In this document: positions 41,570 to 51,690 of the stretch, piece by piece
Layout: every line of letters begins with the position of its first letter
Numbering within the stretch: position 1 is the stretch's first letter
Source: Paguma larvata
Taxonomy: Eukaryota > Chordata > Mammalia > Carnivora > Viverridae
DNA: 64,000 nt
Reading direction: 5' to 3'
Assembly: GCA_030068075.1 (NCBI GenBank)
Contig: CM057823.1
Span: 12,992,485 to 13,056,484 of the forward strand
The notes under the pieces: model-generated
Seen by the model: the letters and a program-made list of their open reading frames with translations, nothing else
What the model was told of the DNA's origin: nothing
The model's database searches: none
Translations under genes and position numbers: made by a program

Positions 41570-41791
41570 GGGGTGTCTGGGTGGCTCAGTTGGTTGAGCA
41601 TCAGACTCCTGATTTCAGCTCAAGTCATGATCTCAGGGTCATGGGATCCAGCCCTCTGTCGGCCTCTGTGCTGAGTGAGGAGCCTGCTTAAGATTCTCTC
41701 TCCGTCTCTCTCTCTCCCTCTTCCCCTCTCCCACTCGCATGCTCTCTCTCTCTCAAAAAAATAAAAATAAAAAAACCAAATAAATAAGAAT
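41570..41791 (+). mobile_element. CAN-SINE, older subfamily
   Basis: Head GGGGTGTCTGGGTGGCTCAG and body 'gatctcagggtcatgggatcc'. A 15-bp target duplication with two mismatches (aagatgctatgctgg / aagatgttatactgg) is at 41555-41569 and 41792-41806. Confidence 0.94.
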
Positions 41792-41806
41792 AAGATGTTA
41801 TACTGG

Positions 41807-43588
41807 TGTCTCACTTTCTACTTAGCTCGTCCTCAGCCTCATTCTTTTCATCCCCACGGGCTAACAGGAAAACATCCTCACAGTCACACCCAGAAATGTT
41901 TTACCAGCACTCGGTGCATGCTTAGCCCAGTCAGGCGGACACATAAAACGAACCATCACACATCGAGCCACAGAAGGGGCCCGATGATAGTGTTCCCTCT
42001 ACCTATCCCTGGTCCTGTTTTTCCCTTCTGGCAACCAGGATGCCCAGACGATTCTAGTCACTTCGATGAGAACCTCAAGCTCTTCATTCCCTTCTTTACT
42101 CCTTCCATGTGTACCTACCTTGGGCATCCAGGCTTCTGTTGTTTGCCCACTGCTTTGGAAGTGACAGAAAATGGGGGCGGAGCTGGATTTTGCAGTAAAT
42201 TCATATATTTTCCCATCTATCTCCTTCCCAGCTGACAAGCACATATCTCCAAAAAGACCCCTAATCAGTGTTCTTAAATAGTAGAGGTTTCAGGGTCTAG
42301 GAGGCACCAAGAAAAAAGCTAGGAAATGGAATGTAGAGTGGGACTTGTCCTGCCAGACCAGAATTGTAGCTAAAAGGCTGAAAGCCGAGGACAGGAGGAG
42401 CTAATACTGAGAGATCGTGCCAGCAGCTGGGACCACACACTTCTCCCAGAGCTTACTGACAAGTGGTAGAACTGGCTCTGCTCCCGTGACTGTCTCACCA
42501 TGGATTCTATTGGGGGGGAAGGGCTCAGGATTCATAACGAGTGGTGGTTCTCTCCTCAACCTTCCAAGGAAGGACATGCTTCTGTTCTGTGAACATCACT
42601 GACAGGCCATGAGGGTGCCTGAGGAAGCCCCACTTTGGGCATCTCATTTCCCAAAGTTCACTGGGCTTCGACCTCAGTTGCGACTTGCTGGCCACGCCTG
42701 CACCGGTGTGAGCAGGCACAAGGGAGGTGGAAGGAAGCGGGGACTCAGGGAATGGGTAGCAGCTGCAGTCCCATGCCGGGAAGGTAGCCATGTTGCCAAC
42801 CACAGAGCTGCCGGTGTCGTGGTGTGGTGGCTTTGCAATGTCAGCCTGGCTGAGCTGCACTATGTACCCACTACTTCCCTTCCCGTATGTTTCTAGCTAC
42901 AGTTGGCCACAGACGGGATCCGCACAAGAACCGGAAGATGGAGCGGAGCAGGAGGCATGTCTGTTCTCGGAAGGTCCAGGCAAGGCAGGCCCTCTCACGG
43001 CTCACGCTGGTTTTTGTGGGTCCCAGTGGCTCCATTGTCGGTAGGGAGGCCGACTGGCTAAAGCCCCAGCTCCCATGGCTCTTTTCCTCAGCTCTTCCAC
43101 ATTCTAGGCCTAGGCCACGTCCCTTTGTGGCACCATCGCCAGAACACCAGCCTCTCCCGCAGGTCATCCATGGCGATGTTGTCAGAGGCTTGGAGATGGG
43201 ATTCCAGTGAGAAGCAGGTATGGTTTCAACCCCCCTCCTGTCTGCCATTTTGCACTTGTCTTTCCTTCCCCGCAGGTCAGCCTTTGACTTGGCCCCAGGC
43301 ACAGGAGGAACAGCTGGACTGAGACTGTCTCCCACTCGCTCAACTGAGTTAAATCTCTACAATGAATCCCTTATTCTACGTCATTCCTACTGGTTCTGCT
43401 TCTCAAGTTAGTGCTACCTCATACATGAAGTGTTCCGCAAAACCAGTCACGATACCTTTAAATTATATGGAGAAACTTTGTACAGTAAAAAGAGCACAAG
43501 CCGGGAAGACAGGTAAGTGTCCCAATTTCATCTTTTCAACCAACTTGCTATGTGACTTTAGTAATGTCACTTAGCCCTCCAAATTTTG
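41807..43588. other. 1.8-kb unique block, no gene recognised
   Basis: Several overlapping ORFs of 95-154 codons on both strands (41795-42235 plus, 42871-43335 minus) have no recognised domain. GC is moderately high at 42.6-43.3 kb with scattered CpGs. A gene fragment cannot be excluded but nothing specific supports one. Confidence 0.5.
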
Positions 43589-43597
43589 GTCTCATCA

Positions 43598-43800
43598 CTT
43601 TTTTTTTAATGCTTATTTATTTTTGAAAGAGACACAGAGACAGAGAGTAAGCGAGGGAGGGGCAGAGAGAGAGGGAGACACAGAATCTGAAGCAGGCTCC
43701 AGGCTCTGAGCTGTCAGCACAGAGCCCAGTGTGGGGCTTGAACTCAAGACTTAGCCGAAGTTGGGTCGGATGCTTAACTGACTGAGCCACCCAGGTGCCC
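43598..43800 (-). mobile_element. CAN-SINE, felid type
   Basis: Left end TTTTTTTTAATGCTTATTTA, head end CTGAGCCACCCAGGTGCCCC. The flanks 'tctcatcactttt / cctcatcactggt' are the target duplication. Confidence 0.95.
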
Positions 43801-44814
43801 CTCATCACTGGTTTCAAGAGGGTTTTGACTAGGTGGTCTCTACAGAGGTTCCAAGTTTAAACATATGAGTGAACACATGATATCGAAGTTTATTTTTAAG
43901 AGTTTTGGAACTCTTTAAAAGCAGTTGTGAAAAATTAAACTGTAACAGAACTATTACTGACCGGTTAATTCCAAATTTTATGACAATTCTCCTGTTACTC
44001 AGTTATGGTAAACACTTTCGGGGGCACGTGCAAAACTCACAATTCCTCATGCTTTGGAAACTGCCCCTGGTGCATTAGGGTAAGTCCCTGGCAGCCGTGT
44101 TACTATTATCTGGCCACCTCCTCCCCTTGGCTATTGCTAACTAGACCAGAGGTGGACACCTGGCCCAAGGTGGACCCAGATTCTCCCTTCTAGGAATTGA
44201 GAATCGGGAACAGAAAATCGCCGTTGGCCTCTGTTGGTGCCTCAACCCCTAGAAACACTGGGGCGGCCATGTTCCCATATTCCTCCACGAGGTCCAGAGA
44301 GGCAGGAAAAAATGTGTCTGAGTTGAGAAAGACAGTGAGGCACGTGCCCACAGAGAAGCAAAGAAAAGAGCTAGAGGGGAAGAGTCCTGTTGGTTTCTGG
44401 TCCTAGCCTGGCTGCATTCCTGCCCTTGGTTCCTTGAGACAACCTGTGGTTTTATTTTTTTCTTGCTTTCTGTTTACGCTGGCTCAGGGTCATCTTTATT
44501 ACCTGTCCCCAAAGAACTTTAACTGATAAGCCAGTAGGAAAACCTATTTTTTTATAGAAATTAGTTAAAAACTGCTTATTGACTCTTTATTACTATGCTT
44601 CTTCATTCAAAGCAGAAACTTTGGTTTTGAAAAATTGCACAGCCCTGTTAGAAAATGGACATTTTGAACTGCTAATGATATTTATCTGATAGCAACAGTA
44701 AAAACTACTTCCTTAGATCAGCCTCTCTCTCTATGGCAAATAGGCATTAATCCTCCAACTGAACATATTCATACAAAAACAAAATGGATCATTAATTGTC
44801 TCATATTGCAGCAC
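43801..44814. other. 1-kb unique DNA, no gene seen
   Basis: No repeat wording recognised. Short ORFs only (up to 69 codons at 44197-44406). Confidence 0.5.
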
Positions 44815-45000
44815 CGGACTTGGCACATAAAGGTAGGGTTCAAGTGCCAGTACTGCCGTTTACTATCTGTGTGCCCTTGGGTAAGCGTGTAAGGTCTCTG
44901 GCCCTCAAACACTCCTTCTATTGCGCAGAAACAATTCCTTCCATACAATGCTGCTGCGGCATTTAAATGAACTGCTACATGCCAAAACACTTTATAAGTC
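44815..45000 (+). mobile_element. MIR
   Basis: 'gttcaagtgccagtactgccgtttactatctgtgtgcccttgggtaagcgtgtaaggtctctggccc' follows the MIR core, and the end 'catttaaatgaactgctacatgccaaaacac' follows the MIR 3' part. Confidence 0.75.
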
Positions 45001-45904
45001 ATAAAGCTCTTTACAAATGTGAATTCAGAATACTGAATATTCGAACGACCATGTTGAAGTACAGTAGAAAACACAAGCAAGAGAAAGAAGACAAAGGAAA
45101 TACCGTCAGACAATGGGCTTTCAAGCGGAGTGCCAAAACCTCAATGGAAAATTCCCTGCTCCACCCAGTTTATCTAAAATGAGAGTGACTATAATAACAG
45201 AAATGAACTTCTTCCTCATGTTTACACTAAGGTAGAGAAGTAATGTTGTTCTTTCCTACAAGCCGATCATGCAAACATGGGTATAAACAGAAATTCTAGC
45301 ATGCAGACTCAAAGACATGTTTCTGGAGTTTTAGCTCAATGTGACACATCGTCTATATATACAAACACTTCTGTGAACGTACATGACGCCCTATATATGG
45401 ATACACATATTTACATGGATAGCGAGATCCCAGAGTGAGAGGCTAACTGGGATGACCACTGGGAACTCAGGCGTGTTCAGGCACGTCTTAAGGGCCAGGA
45501 TGTGAGACCACCCAGGATCTATTTACGTGAGGACTTGAGATAAGGTACACAAGGGACAATGATGGGACATGCTGGACAGAGAGTAGACCCCCAAGAATAA
45601 GATCATCTGCCTTTGGGAAACAGACATCTGTTAAGCCCTCCTTGCCCCAGACAAGTGTTTCTAAGAGGAAGAGGGGCTATATGTATAAGCCTGTTGGCCC
45701 TGGAACTGCAGTTGAGGGTGGCAGGGACAGCCGGTTCCCTGCAGTGTGCTACACTGGTGTCACCCAGATGTCCTCGATATCCCCGTCTTGTGACTGAGAA
45801 CTAAGAAGACAGCTAGAACCATATAGTCTGTGTGGGCCAAGTAAGAGTGTAAGAAAATATTGGTAAAAGTCTCTTCCGCCTCACTTCAATATGGTGCCCA
45901 TTTA
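45001..45904. other. Unique DNA, no gene seen
   Basis: About 900 bases of ordinary composition with no recognised repeat. Confidence 0.5.
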
Positions 45905-45920
45905 TTAAAAGCCAATAAGG

Positions 45921-46289
45921 TAGGTGCACCTGGCTGTCTCAGTCGGAAGGGTCATGTGACTTTTGACCTTGGGGTTGTGAGTTTGAGCCCCACGTTGGGT
46001 GTAGAGATTGCATAAATAAATAAAACTTTAAAAACAAATAAATACAGGGGCACCTGGGTGGCTGAGTCAGTTAAGCATCCAACTTCAGTTCAGGTCATGA
46101 TCTCACTGTTCATGAGTTTGAGCCCCACATCAGACTCTGTGCTGACAGCTCAGAGCCCAGAGCCTGCTTTGGATTCTGTGTCTCCCTCTCTCGCTCTCTG
46201 CCCCTCCCCCACTCACACTCTGTTTCTCTCTCTCTCTCTCTCAAAAATAAATAAACATTTAAAAAATTTAATACATAAATAAACACGAT
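45921..46289 (+). mobile_element. CAN-SINE, old short subfamily, split by a younger SINE
   Basis: 'aggtgcacctggctgtctcagtcgg', 'cttggggttgtgagtttgagcccc' and 'gtgtagagattgcataaataaataaaac'. The outer target duplication (ttaaaagccaataagg at 45905, aataaaagccagtaagg at 46290) encloses both this SINE and the younger one in its tail. Confidence 0.88.
46047..46270 (+). mobile_element. CAN-SINE, felid type, in the tail of an older SINE
   Basis: Head GGGGCACCTGGGTGGCTGAG and tail AATAAATAAACATTTAAAAA. It sits inside the A-rich tail of the SINE starting at 45921. Confidence 0.95.
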
Positions 46290-46574
46290 ACAATAAAAGC
46301 CAGTAAGGCCTGTGGAAACAAGAGACGATGAGGGGCGGCACCTGCCCATTGTTCTCTGGCCCGCCGACCCCTCCAGCTCACACCCACCTCTCTCCCTCCA
46401 CTCTGCGTCTGGCTGCTGCCCATGGCAACTTCCTCCCCACCTAAGGGTGAGGCTGTTTGTACTAAAAAACCCTTCTGACTCAACTCCGATGCAGAGGTTT
46501 GCATTCACTGTGCCGTAGCCTCCCGGTGTGCCGTGACTCCTCGCCATGGTGATGTGGTCCGAACAGGGCAGACA

Positions 46575-46700
46575 GAGCGATCCTTTAATGCAGAAGTCAT
46601 GTCGCTTCTCTGCTCAAAACTCTCCAGTGGCTTCTTGTCACACTCAGTGGGGAGTCCCTCCTGTCCTCATCTCCTTTGACTTCTACTTTCAGAGGAGAAC
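46575..46700 (+). mobile_element. L2 fragment
   Basis: 'gaagtcatgtcgcttctctgctcaaaactctccagtggcttcttgtcacactcag' is the recognisable L2 segment upstream of the 3' end. It may belong to the same copy as 47285-47665. Confidence 0.7.
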
Positions 46701-46795
46701 CAGGTTTCGTAGGGCCTGAAGCTTATACAATTTGGAGGGCTTTTTAAGAGATAGCATACAAAATTATGTGTGGGCTTCAGTATTTATTTACATTG

Positions 46796-46837
46796 AGAAA
46801 ACCAATCACAACAGATAGAAAACCAATCACAACAGAT
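46796..46837. repeat. Perfect 21-bp tandem duplication
   Basis: agaaaaccaatcacaacaga plus t occurs at 46796-46816 and again at 46817-46837 with no mismatch. Each unit holds one CCAAT. Confidence 0.97.
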
Positions 46838-46856
46838 TAAAAATCTTCCCAACTCA

Positions 46857-47019
46857 GGGCGCCTGGGTGGCTCAGCCAGTTGAGTATCTGACTCTTGATC
46901 TTACAGTTCATGGGATCGAGCCCAGAATCAGGCTCTGCGCTGACAGTGTGGAGACTCTCTCTCCCCCATCTCTGCCCTCCCCCACTCGTGCTTGCTCTCT
47001 CTCAAAATAAATAATTTTT
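46857..47019 (+). mobile_element. CAN-SINE, internally deleted
   Basis: Head GGGCGCCTGGGTGGCTCAGC. The segment after the A box is shortened, giving 163 bases. A perfect 18-bp target duplication, aaaaatcttcccaactca, is at 46839-46856 and 47020-47037. Confidence 0.97.
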
Positions 47020-47284
47020 AAAAATCTTCCCAACTCAATTTTCCCTTAGCCACATCCCCAAAAAGCAGAGTGTCAAACGTCCACCACCATCCAGCTTGCG
47101 GGGAAATGCGGTGGAGGCGATATGGCGGAAGGAGACCGCAGTCGTAATCAAGTGCAGGTGAAATAATCTTATTTTTGTAAATTTTACAGAATGAGTGACC
47201 CTGCGAATACACTGCTAGGCTTCTCTCAGGTCTTGGGGGGACCCAGACAAGTGAGAGCCCCTGCCTGGGCCCTTTTCCTGCTCT

Positions 47285-47664
47285 GGCCATGTTGGCCTCC
47301 TTTGTGCGAAATCACCAAGCCGTTCCCTTCTCGAGGCTTTGCCCTTGCTGTTGGCTCAGCCTGAGATATCTGCATACTTTCCTTGCTCATTTACATCAGG
47401 TCTATGCTCAAATACCAAGCGTCACAGGGTCCTTTGCAGACATTCTATACGAAAAATCACTTCAAATCCATTTCCGTCCCTCTTGCCCTGCTTTCTTCCT
47501 CTCCCTGCACACATCAGCACCAGATACGCTATCTGGTGGTCTGCTGGCTGTCTCCCCCTACTAGAATGTGAGAGCAGAGACTCTGTTTGCTTCCCTGCTT
47601 TATCCCTAGCACCCATCACAGTGCCTAGATAATGATAAAGGATCAGTAAATCCTTATTGAATCA

Positions 47665-47665
<1 letters not shown>
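47285..47665 (+). mobile_element. L2 3' end
   Basis: 'gctggctgtctccccctactagaatgtgagagcagagactctg', 'atccctagcacccatcacagtgcctag' and 'ggatcagtaaatccttattgaatc' are the classic L2 terminus. Confidence 0.85.

Positions 47666-47666
<1 letters not shown>

Positions 47667-47700
<34 letters not shown>
47667..47700. repeat. (AC)17 microsatellite
   Basis: A perfect AC repeat between the L2 end and an old SINE. Confidence 0.97.
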
Positions 47701-47704
<4 letters not shown>

Positions 47705-47706
47705 GA

Positions 47707-47813
47707 AGATTTTATTTTTTTTAAGTAATGTCTACACCCAATGTGGGGCTCAAACTCACAACCCTGAGATCAAGAGTCACATGCTCTACTGACTGAGCCA
47801 GCCAGGCACCTCT
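47707..47813 (-). mobile_element. CAN-SINE, old short subfamily
   Basis: 'aagtaatgtctacacccaatgtggggctcaaactcac' and 'ctgactgagccagccaggcacc'. Flanking 'gaatcaa / gaatcag' may be the target duplication. Confidence 0.88.
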
Positions 47814-47954
47814 GAATCAGTAAATATTTTAATAATTACAAGAACTACACTGCAAGTATTTGTTGATAGGCCGCTATTAGCCGGGATGATTCTTGAGAGC
47901 AAGGGACTTATCATCCCTGCATTTATTTATTCAACAAAAGTTTCTGAGCACCCT

Positions 47955-48370
47955 GTGTGTATTATGATTTTCCTGGAGCTGCCATAACAAAATATCACAG
48001 ACAAGGTGGCTTAAACAACAGAAATTTATTTTCTCACGTTTCTGGAGTCTAGAATTCCAAGATCAAGGTGCTGTGAGGGTTGGTTTCTGGTGAGAGCTCT
48101 CCTTCCAGCTCTGCAAATGGTGCCTTCTCACTGTGTGCTCGCGTGGCCTTTCCTCTGTGTGCGCCCGTGGGAGAGATCTCTGTCTCTCGCTGTTATCTCC
48201 TCTTCTTATAAGAATACCAATCCCATCAGATCAAGGCCCCACCCTCATGACTTCACTTATGACTCACCCTTAATTACCTCCCTAGAGATCCTATCTCCAA
48301 ATACAGTCACATAGAGGGTAAGGGCTGCAACATGAATTTTGAAGGGACACGATTTAGTCCGTAACACCAG
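47955..48370 (-). mobile_element. MaLR-type LTR (MLT1/MST group), antisense
   Basis: 'gctgccataacaaaatatcacagacaagg', 'ggcttaaacaacagaaatttattttctcac', 'tctggagtctagaattccaagatcaaggtg' and 'attttgaagggacacgatttagtccgtaac' give the exact reverse order of the LTR at 12030-12715. The 3' to 5' order is complete and no viral genes are present. Confidence 0.82.
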
Positions 48371-48534
48371 GTCAGGCGCTGGAGCTGCACTATGACCAAA
48401 GCAGTCCTGACTCCAGCCCCCATGGAATCTGCAGCACATGCTACGAAGAGTAAAATCTGATAAAAATGTTCGAGATGGGGACGTGAGATGGTCAGAAAGG
48501 ACTATGGGAAGCAGGAGACACCAATAACAGCACC

Positions 48535-48735
48535 GATAATAATAGCAACATAGCTTTCACACTTCTATGTGCCCAGGACCATTGCAAATAAGAAACAACA
48601 GGTAGATACTATCATCTTCACTTTACAGCGGAGTTAGAGAAGATGCACCCCTTGCCAAGTTCACCCAGCCAGTACGGGGCAGAAATAGGATTCAAACTCA
48701 GGCAGTCTGCTCCCACAGCCGCTGTGCGATAGAAG
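48535..48735 (-). mobile_element. MIR, antisense
   Basis: 'tatgtgcccaggaccattgcaaa', 'agatactatcatcttcactttacagcgg', 'ccttgccaagttcacccagccag' and 'attcaaactcaggcagtctgctccc' are the reverse MIR consensus in order. Confidence 0.82.
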
Positions 48736-48789
48736 GTTTGAGAAACGCCCCCATTCTCCTCACCTTACAGACGAAGACCATGTGATGAT

Positions 48790-49430
48790 AACAGCTACGT
48801 GGCGAGCTGATGTCAGTATTAGTGACAATGCCTGTAAAATTACAGATTATTTCACTGACGACTCCCAGTGAGTCAGGCCCCCAGATAATCACAGTATTCA
48901 TCCCTTTAGTAGTGTCCTCCCACATTGACCCTGGGCTTGGCCTCTGACTTGCTTGGCCAATGAGACATAATTGAGACACAGGCAGAGGCTTGATTAAACA
49001 CGGATGCACTGGGGCTTACCCCGTTGGAATCCCGATGCCATGTAAAGAAGTTTACCCCATGGAAAAAGAGAGGTTGCAGTCTTCCAGCTATCCCTGCCAG
49101 GTGAGGCTATCTTAAGACCTTCCAGCTCTAGCCAACCCAACGGTTAAATGCAGCTTCTTCTTTTTTGTTTTTAAACCGAATCTTTATTTGCTCTGTGCCC
49201 AGCATGGGGGTTAAACTCACAACCCCAAGATCGAGAATCATACGTCTACTTACTGAGCCAGTCAAGAGCCCCTAAAATGCAGCTTCTTGAGTTAGCCGAG
49301 CAAGACCAGCCGTAGAGCCATCCAGCTAAACCACAAAATCATGAGAAATAATAAATGGTTTTGTTTTAAGCCACTAAGTTTTGAGATGGCTTGTTAGGGA
49401 GTAATACATAATGGATACATTAATTCCTAT
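48790..49430 (+). mobile_element. MLT1-like LTR, SINE-interrupted
   Basis: 'cctcccacattgaccctgggcttggcc', 'gacttgcttggccaatgagac', 'aggcagaggcttgattaaac' and, after a SINE, 'aatcatgagaaataataaatgg' and 'taagccactaagttttgagatggcttgtta' follow an MLT1-type LTR from start to end. Confidence 0.72.
49160..49274 (-). mobile_element. CAN-SINE, old short subfamily, in the LTR
   Basis: 'cagcatgggggttaaactcacaacccc' and 'cttactgagccagtcaagagccc'. A perfect 14-bp target duplication, aaatgcagcttctt, is at 49146-49159 and 49275-49288. Confidence 0.95.
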
Positions 49431-49437
49431 TACTATG

Positions 49438-49476
49438 ATCTGTTTTTACTCAGAATACTTCTGATACCAAATGTGT
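49438..49476 (+). repeat. 39-bp repeat, copy 1
   Basis: Begins ATCTGTTTTTACTCAGAA and ends TACCAAATGTGT. It matches 50284-50322 at 38 of 39 positions. Confidence 0.96.
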
Positions 49477-50225
49477 GGGCTTCCCCCCCCGCCCCGTATC
49501 AACCCGTTCTTCAACTCTCTAGACACCAACTGGGTTTTCTAAAACTTAATTCAATTCTGACACCAACTACCCAGAGTTGGTACAGACCCCACAGTTTCAG
49601 GGTTCAGTCCCACGATACTGCCCCAACTTCAGAGGCCAATTGTAAATCCAGGCCTCCCATAATTGACTGATCAACTACAAAGCTGGGGATGCGTGGGGGG
49701 GGTAATTCCTATAACCTTGTTCTCCGTCTTGATAATTTGCTAAATAGCTCGCAGAACTGAGAAAAATGGTTTATTTACTATCATCAGTTTTATAAAGGAT
49801 ACAACTCAGAACTGGCCAAAGGGAAGAAATTCACAGGGAATGGGGCTGGGGGGCAGGGTATAGCATCCATGCTGTCTCTAGTCGGGCCACTCTCCCAACA
49901 CCTTGTTGTGCTCACCCACCCAGAACTCTCCTAGCCCTGTAATTTGGGGGGTTTTATGGAGGTTGCATCACATAAGCATGATTGATTAAATCATGGTGGT
50001 TAACTCAGTCTCCCCAGAAGTCAGAACTCTCAGCCCCAAACTCTCTATCACATGGTTGGTCCCTCTGGCAACCACCTGCAGCCTAAAGCTATCTAGGGCC
50101 CCACCAAGAGTCATCTCATCAGCATAAACTCAGGCATAGTCAAAAAAGGCTTATTATGCAAAAGAAAAGATATTTCTCTTACTTCTATCACTCAGGAAAT
50201 TCCAAGGGTTTTTGAAACTCTTGTG

Positions 50226-50260
50226 CCAGGAACCAGGAACCAGGAACCAAGAACCAAGAT
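50226..50260. repeat. AGGAACC short tandem repeat
   Basis: About five copies of CAGGAAC / CAAGAAC. Confidence 0.85.
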
Positions 50261-50283
50261 CAAAATATGTATATATATATTAT

Positions 50284-50322
50284 ATCTGTTTTTACTTAGA
50301 ATACTTCTGATACCAAATGTGT
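50284..50322 (+). repeat. 39-bp repeat, copy 2
   Basis: Same as 49438-49476 except C to T at one base. It is set in AT-rich sequence. Confidence 0.96.
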
Positions 50323-50340
50323 ATGTTATGTAAATATTTG

Positions 50341-50363
50341 TATAAATATATATATATATATAT
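50341..50363. repeat. (AT)n
   Basis: AT alternation of about 20 bases after the second 39-bp copy. Confidence 0.9.
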
Positions 50364-50395
50364 TTCTCATTATATCACAATGCCACATTCCTATT

Positions 50396-50665
50396 TTAAA
50401 AATACTTATGCGTGCCTATGAGCCAAGCATTATGCTAGGCTTTCGGGATACTATGGTGAGCAAGACCAAAATGGACCTTCTTTTCACATTTTAATGGAGA
50501 AGACAAATTAAAAAAAAAACTAAAAAAAATAAAATCACTTTACATTGTTCTGTGTACTATGATGAACAAATTTTAGGAGGTGAGGTAGAGAATAATAGGG
50601 AATGAGATCTGCATTCGACAAGGTGACCAGCGAAAACCTCCCTCAGGTGAAATTTAAGAGGAAAC
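50396..50665 (-). mobile_element. L2 remnant, antisense
   Basis: 'gtgcctatgagccaagcattatgctaggctttcggg', 'gtgagcaagaccaaaatgg' and 'gaaatttaagaggaaac' follow the reverse L2 3' end and body. Confidence 0.65.
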
Positions 50666-50684
50666 TTAAAAAATGAGAAGAAAG

Positions 50685-50899
50685 AGGTGTCTGGGTGGCT
50701 CAGTCAGTTAAGTGTCTGACTTCAGCTCAGGTCATGATCTCACAGTTTGTGGGTTTGAGCCCAGAGTCGGGCTCTATGCTGACAGCTCAGAGCCTGGAGC
50801 CTGCTTCGGATTCTGTGTCTCCCTCTCTCTCTGCCCCTTCCCCCCTTGTACTCTGTCTCTCTCTCTCAAAAATAAAATTAAAACATTAAAAATTTTTTT
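50685..50899 (+). mobile_element. CAN-SINE, felid type
   Basis: Head GGTGTCTGGGTGGCTCAGTC. A perfect 14-bp target duplication, aaatgagaagaaag, is at 50671-50684 and 50900-50913. Confidence 0.96.
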
Positions 50900-50913
50900 A
50901 AATGAGAAGAAAG

Positions 50914-51329
50914 TAGCCATGCAGGGTTATAGAAGAGGTCCTCAATAAGTGATAGTTATTTATTAACAGACATATAAAATTATTGATTGATATTTATTAA
51001 TTATTTATGCAATTTGTATATAGTAGAAGCTCAATATATATTAGTTCTCTGCCCTTCCCCTTCCTCTGTGTCATCGGTATTACCACTCAGGGTCCAGTCA
51101 AGAAAACAGAAATCACATGAGGTATATCAACGGCAGGGACAGGCAAAGGACTAAGGTTGTCCAGGTTGATCCTATATACCTCATGTGTTTTTTCCAGCAT
51201 GTGATCCAGTACAACATTTGTCCTGATTATCTGTTGTTATTATTTAAGAAAGAATTTTTATTTTTGAAAATATTTTCTGAATATAACTGTTATTTATGTT
51301 TACCAGTAAAACTGCGACCAGGTATGTAT
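50914..51329. other. AT-rich DNA, possible MIR/L2 tail, no gene
   Basis: 'tatagtagaagctcaatatatattag' (from about 51020) resembles a MIR/L2 3' end. The rest is unassigned. Confidence 0.4.
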
Positions 51330-51690
51330 ATGCAATACAATACCTAGAGCAACCACTGAAAAGCTGACTAAGAGATATACTAAAAAGCTAATTAAGAGAT
51401 ATACTAAAAAACATAATAATAATTAGTGGAATTCTGAAAAGTGTTCAATTTAAGGGAGATACGAAAATAAAATGGAAACATGAAACAGGGAGAAAAAACA
51501 GAAAACGAAAAATAAAATAAAACACCTAATCCATAACATATCAATAATTACATTAAATATAAACGGTTTTAATTCACCCATTAGCAGAAATCATAAAAAA
51601 ATGTTAAACTCTATAATGTCTGTAAGAAACATATTATAAATATAATGATACAGGGAGGTTGAAAGTAAAAGGATGGATATCTATATATCT
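51330..51690 (+). mobile_element. Old L1 fragment
   Basis: 'cctagagcaaccactgaaaagctgac', 'agagatatactaaaaa' and 'taccaataattacattaaatataaacgg'-like wording (51545-51570) match the ORF1-ORF2 region and early ORF2 of old L1s. It contains a 24-bp tandem duplication at 51361-51408. Confidence 0.6.

Larger units (their letters stand above)
49470..50400. mobile_element. Ancient LTR-like element, family not assigned
   Basis: 'ctctagacaccaactgggttttctaaaac', 'ttataaaggatacaactcagaactgg', 'catgattgattaaatcatgg', 'agtcatctcatcagcataaactcagg' and 'caggaaattccaagg' form a widespread mammalian repeat with LTR-like character. A copied 39-bp block lies near its right end. Confidence 0.5.

Noticed and set aside
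41795..42235. 146-codon plus-strand ORF
   Set aside because: It begins at the edge of the SINE target duplication and has no recognisable domain or transcript signals.
42871..43335. 154-codon minus-strand ORF
   Set aside because: No recognised domain, and it overlaps several plus-strand ORFs in the same GC-rich DNA. Insufficient to call a gene.
47955..50400. A complete endogenous retrovirus
   Set aside because: Only LTR-like stretches of different families and orientations are present. No gag, pol or env text was seen between them.
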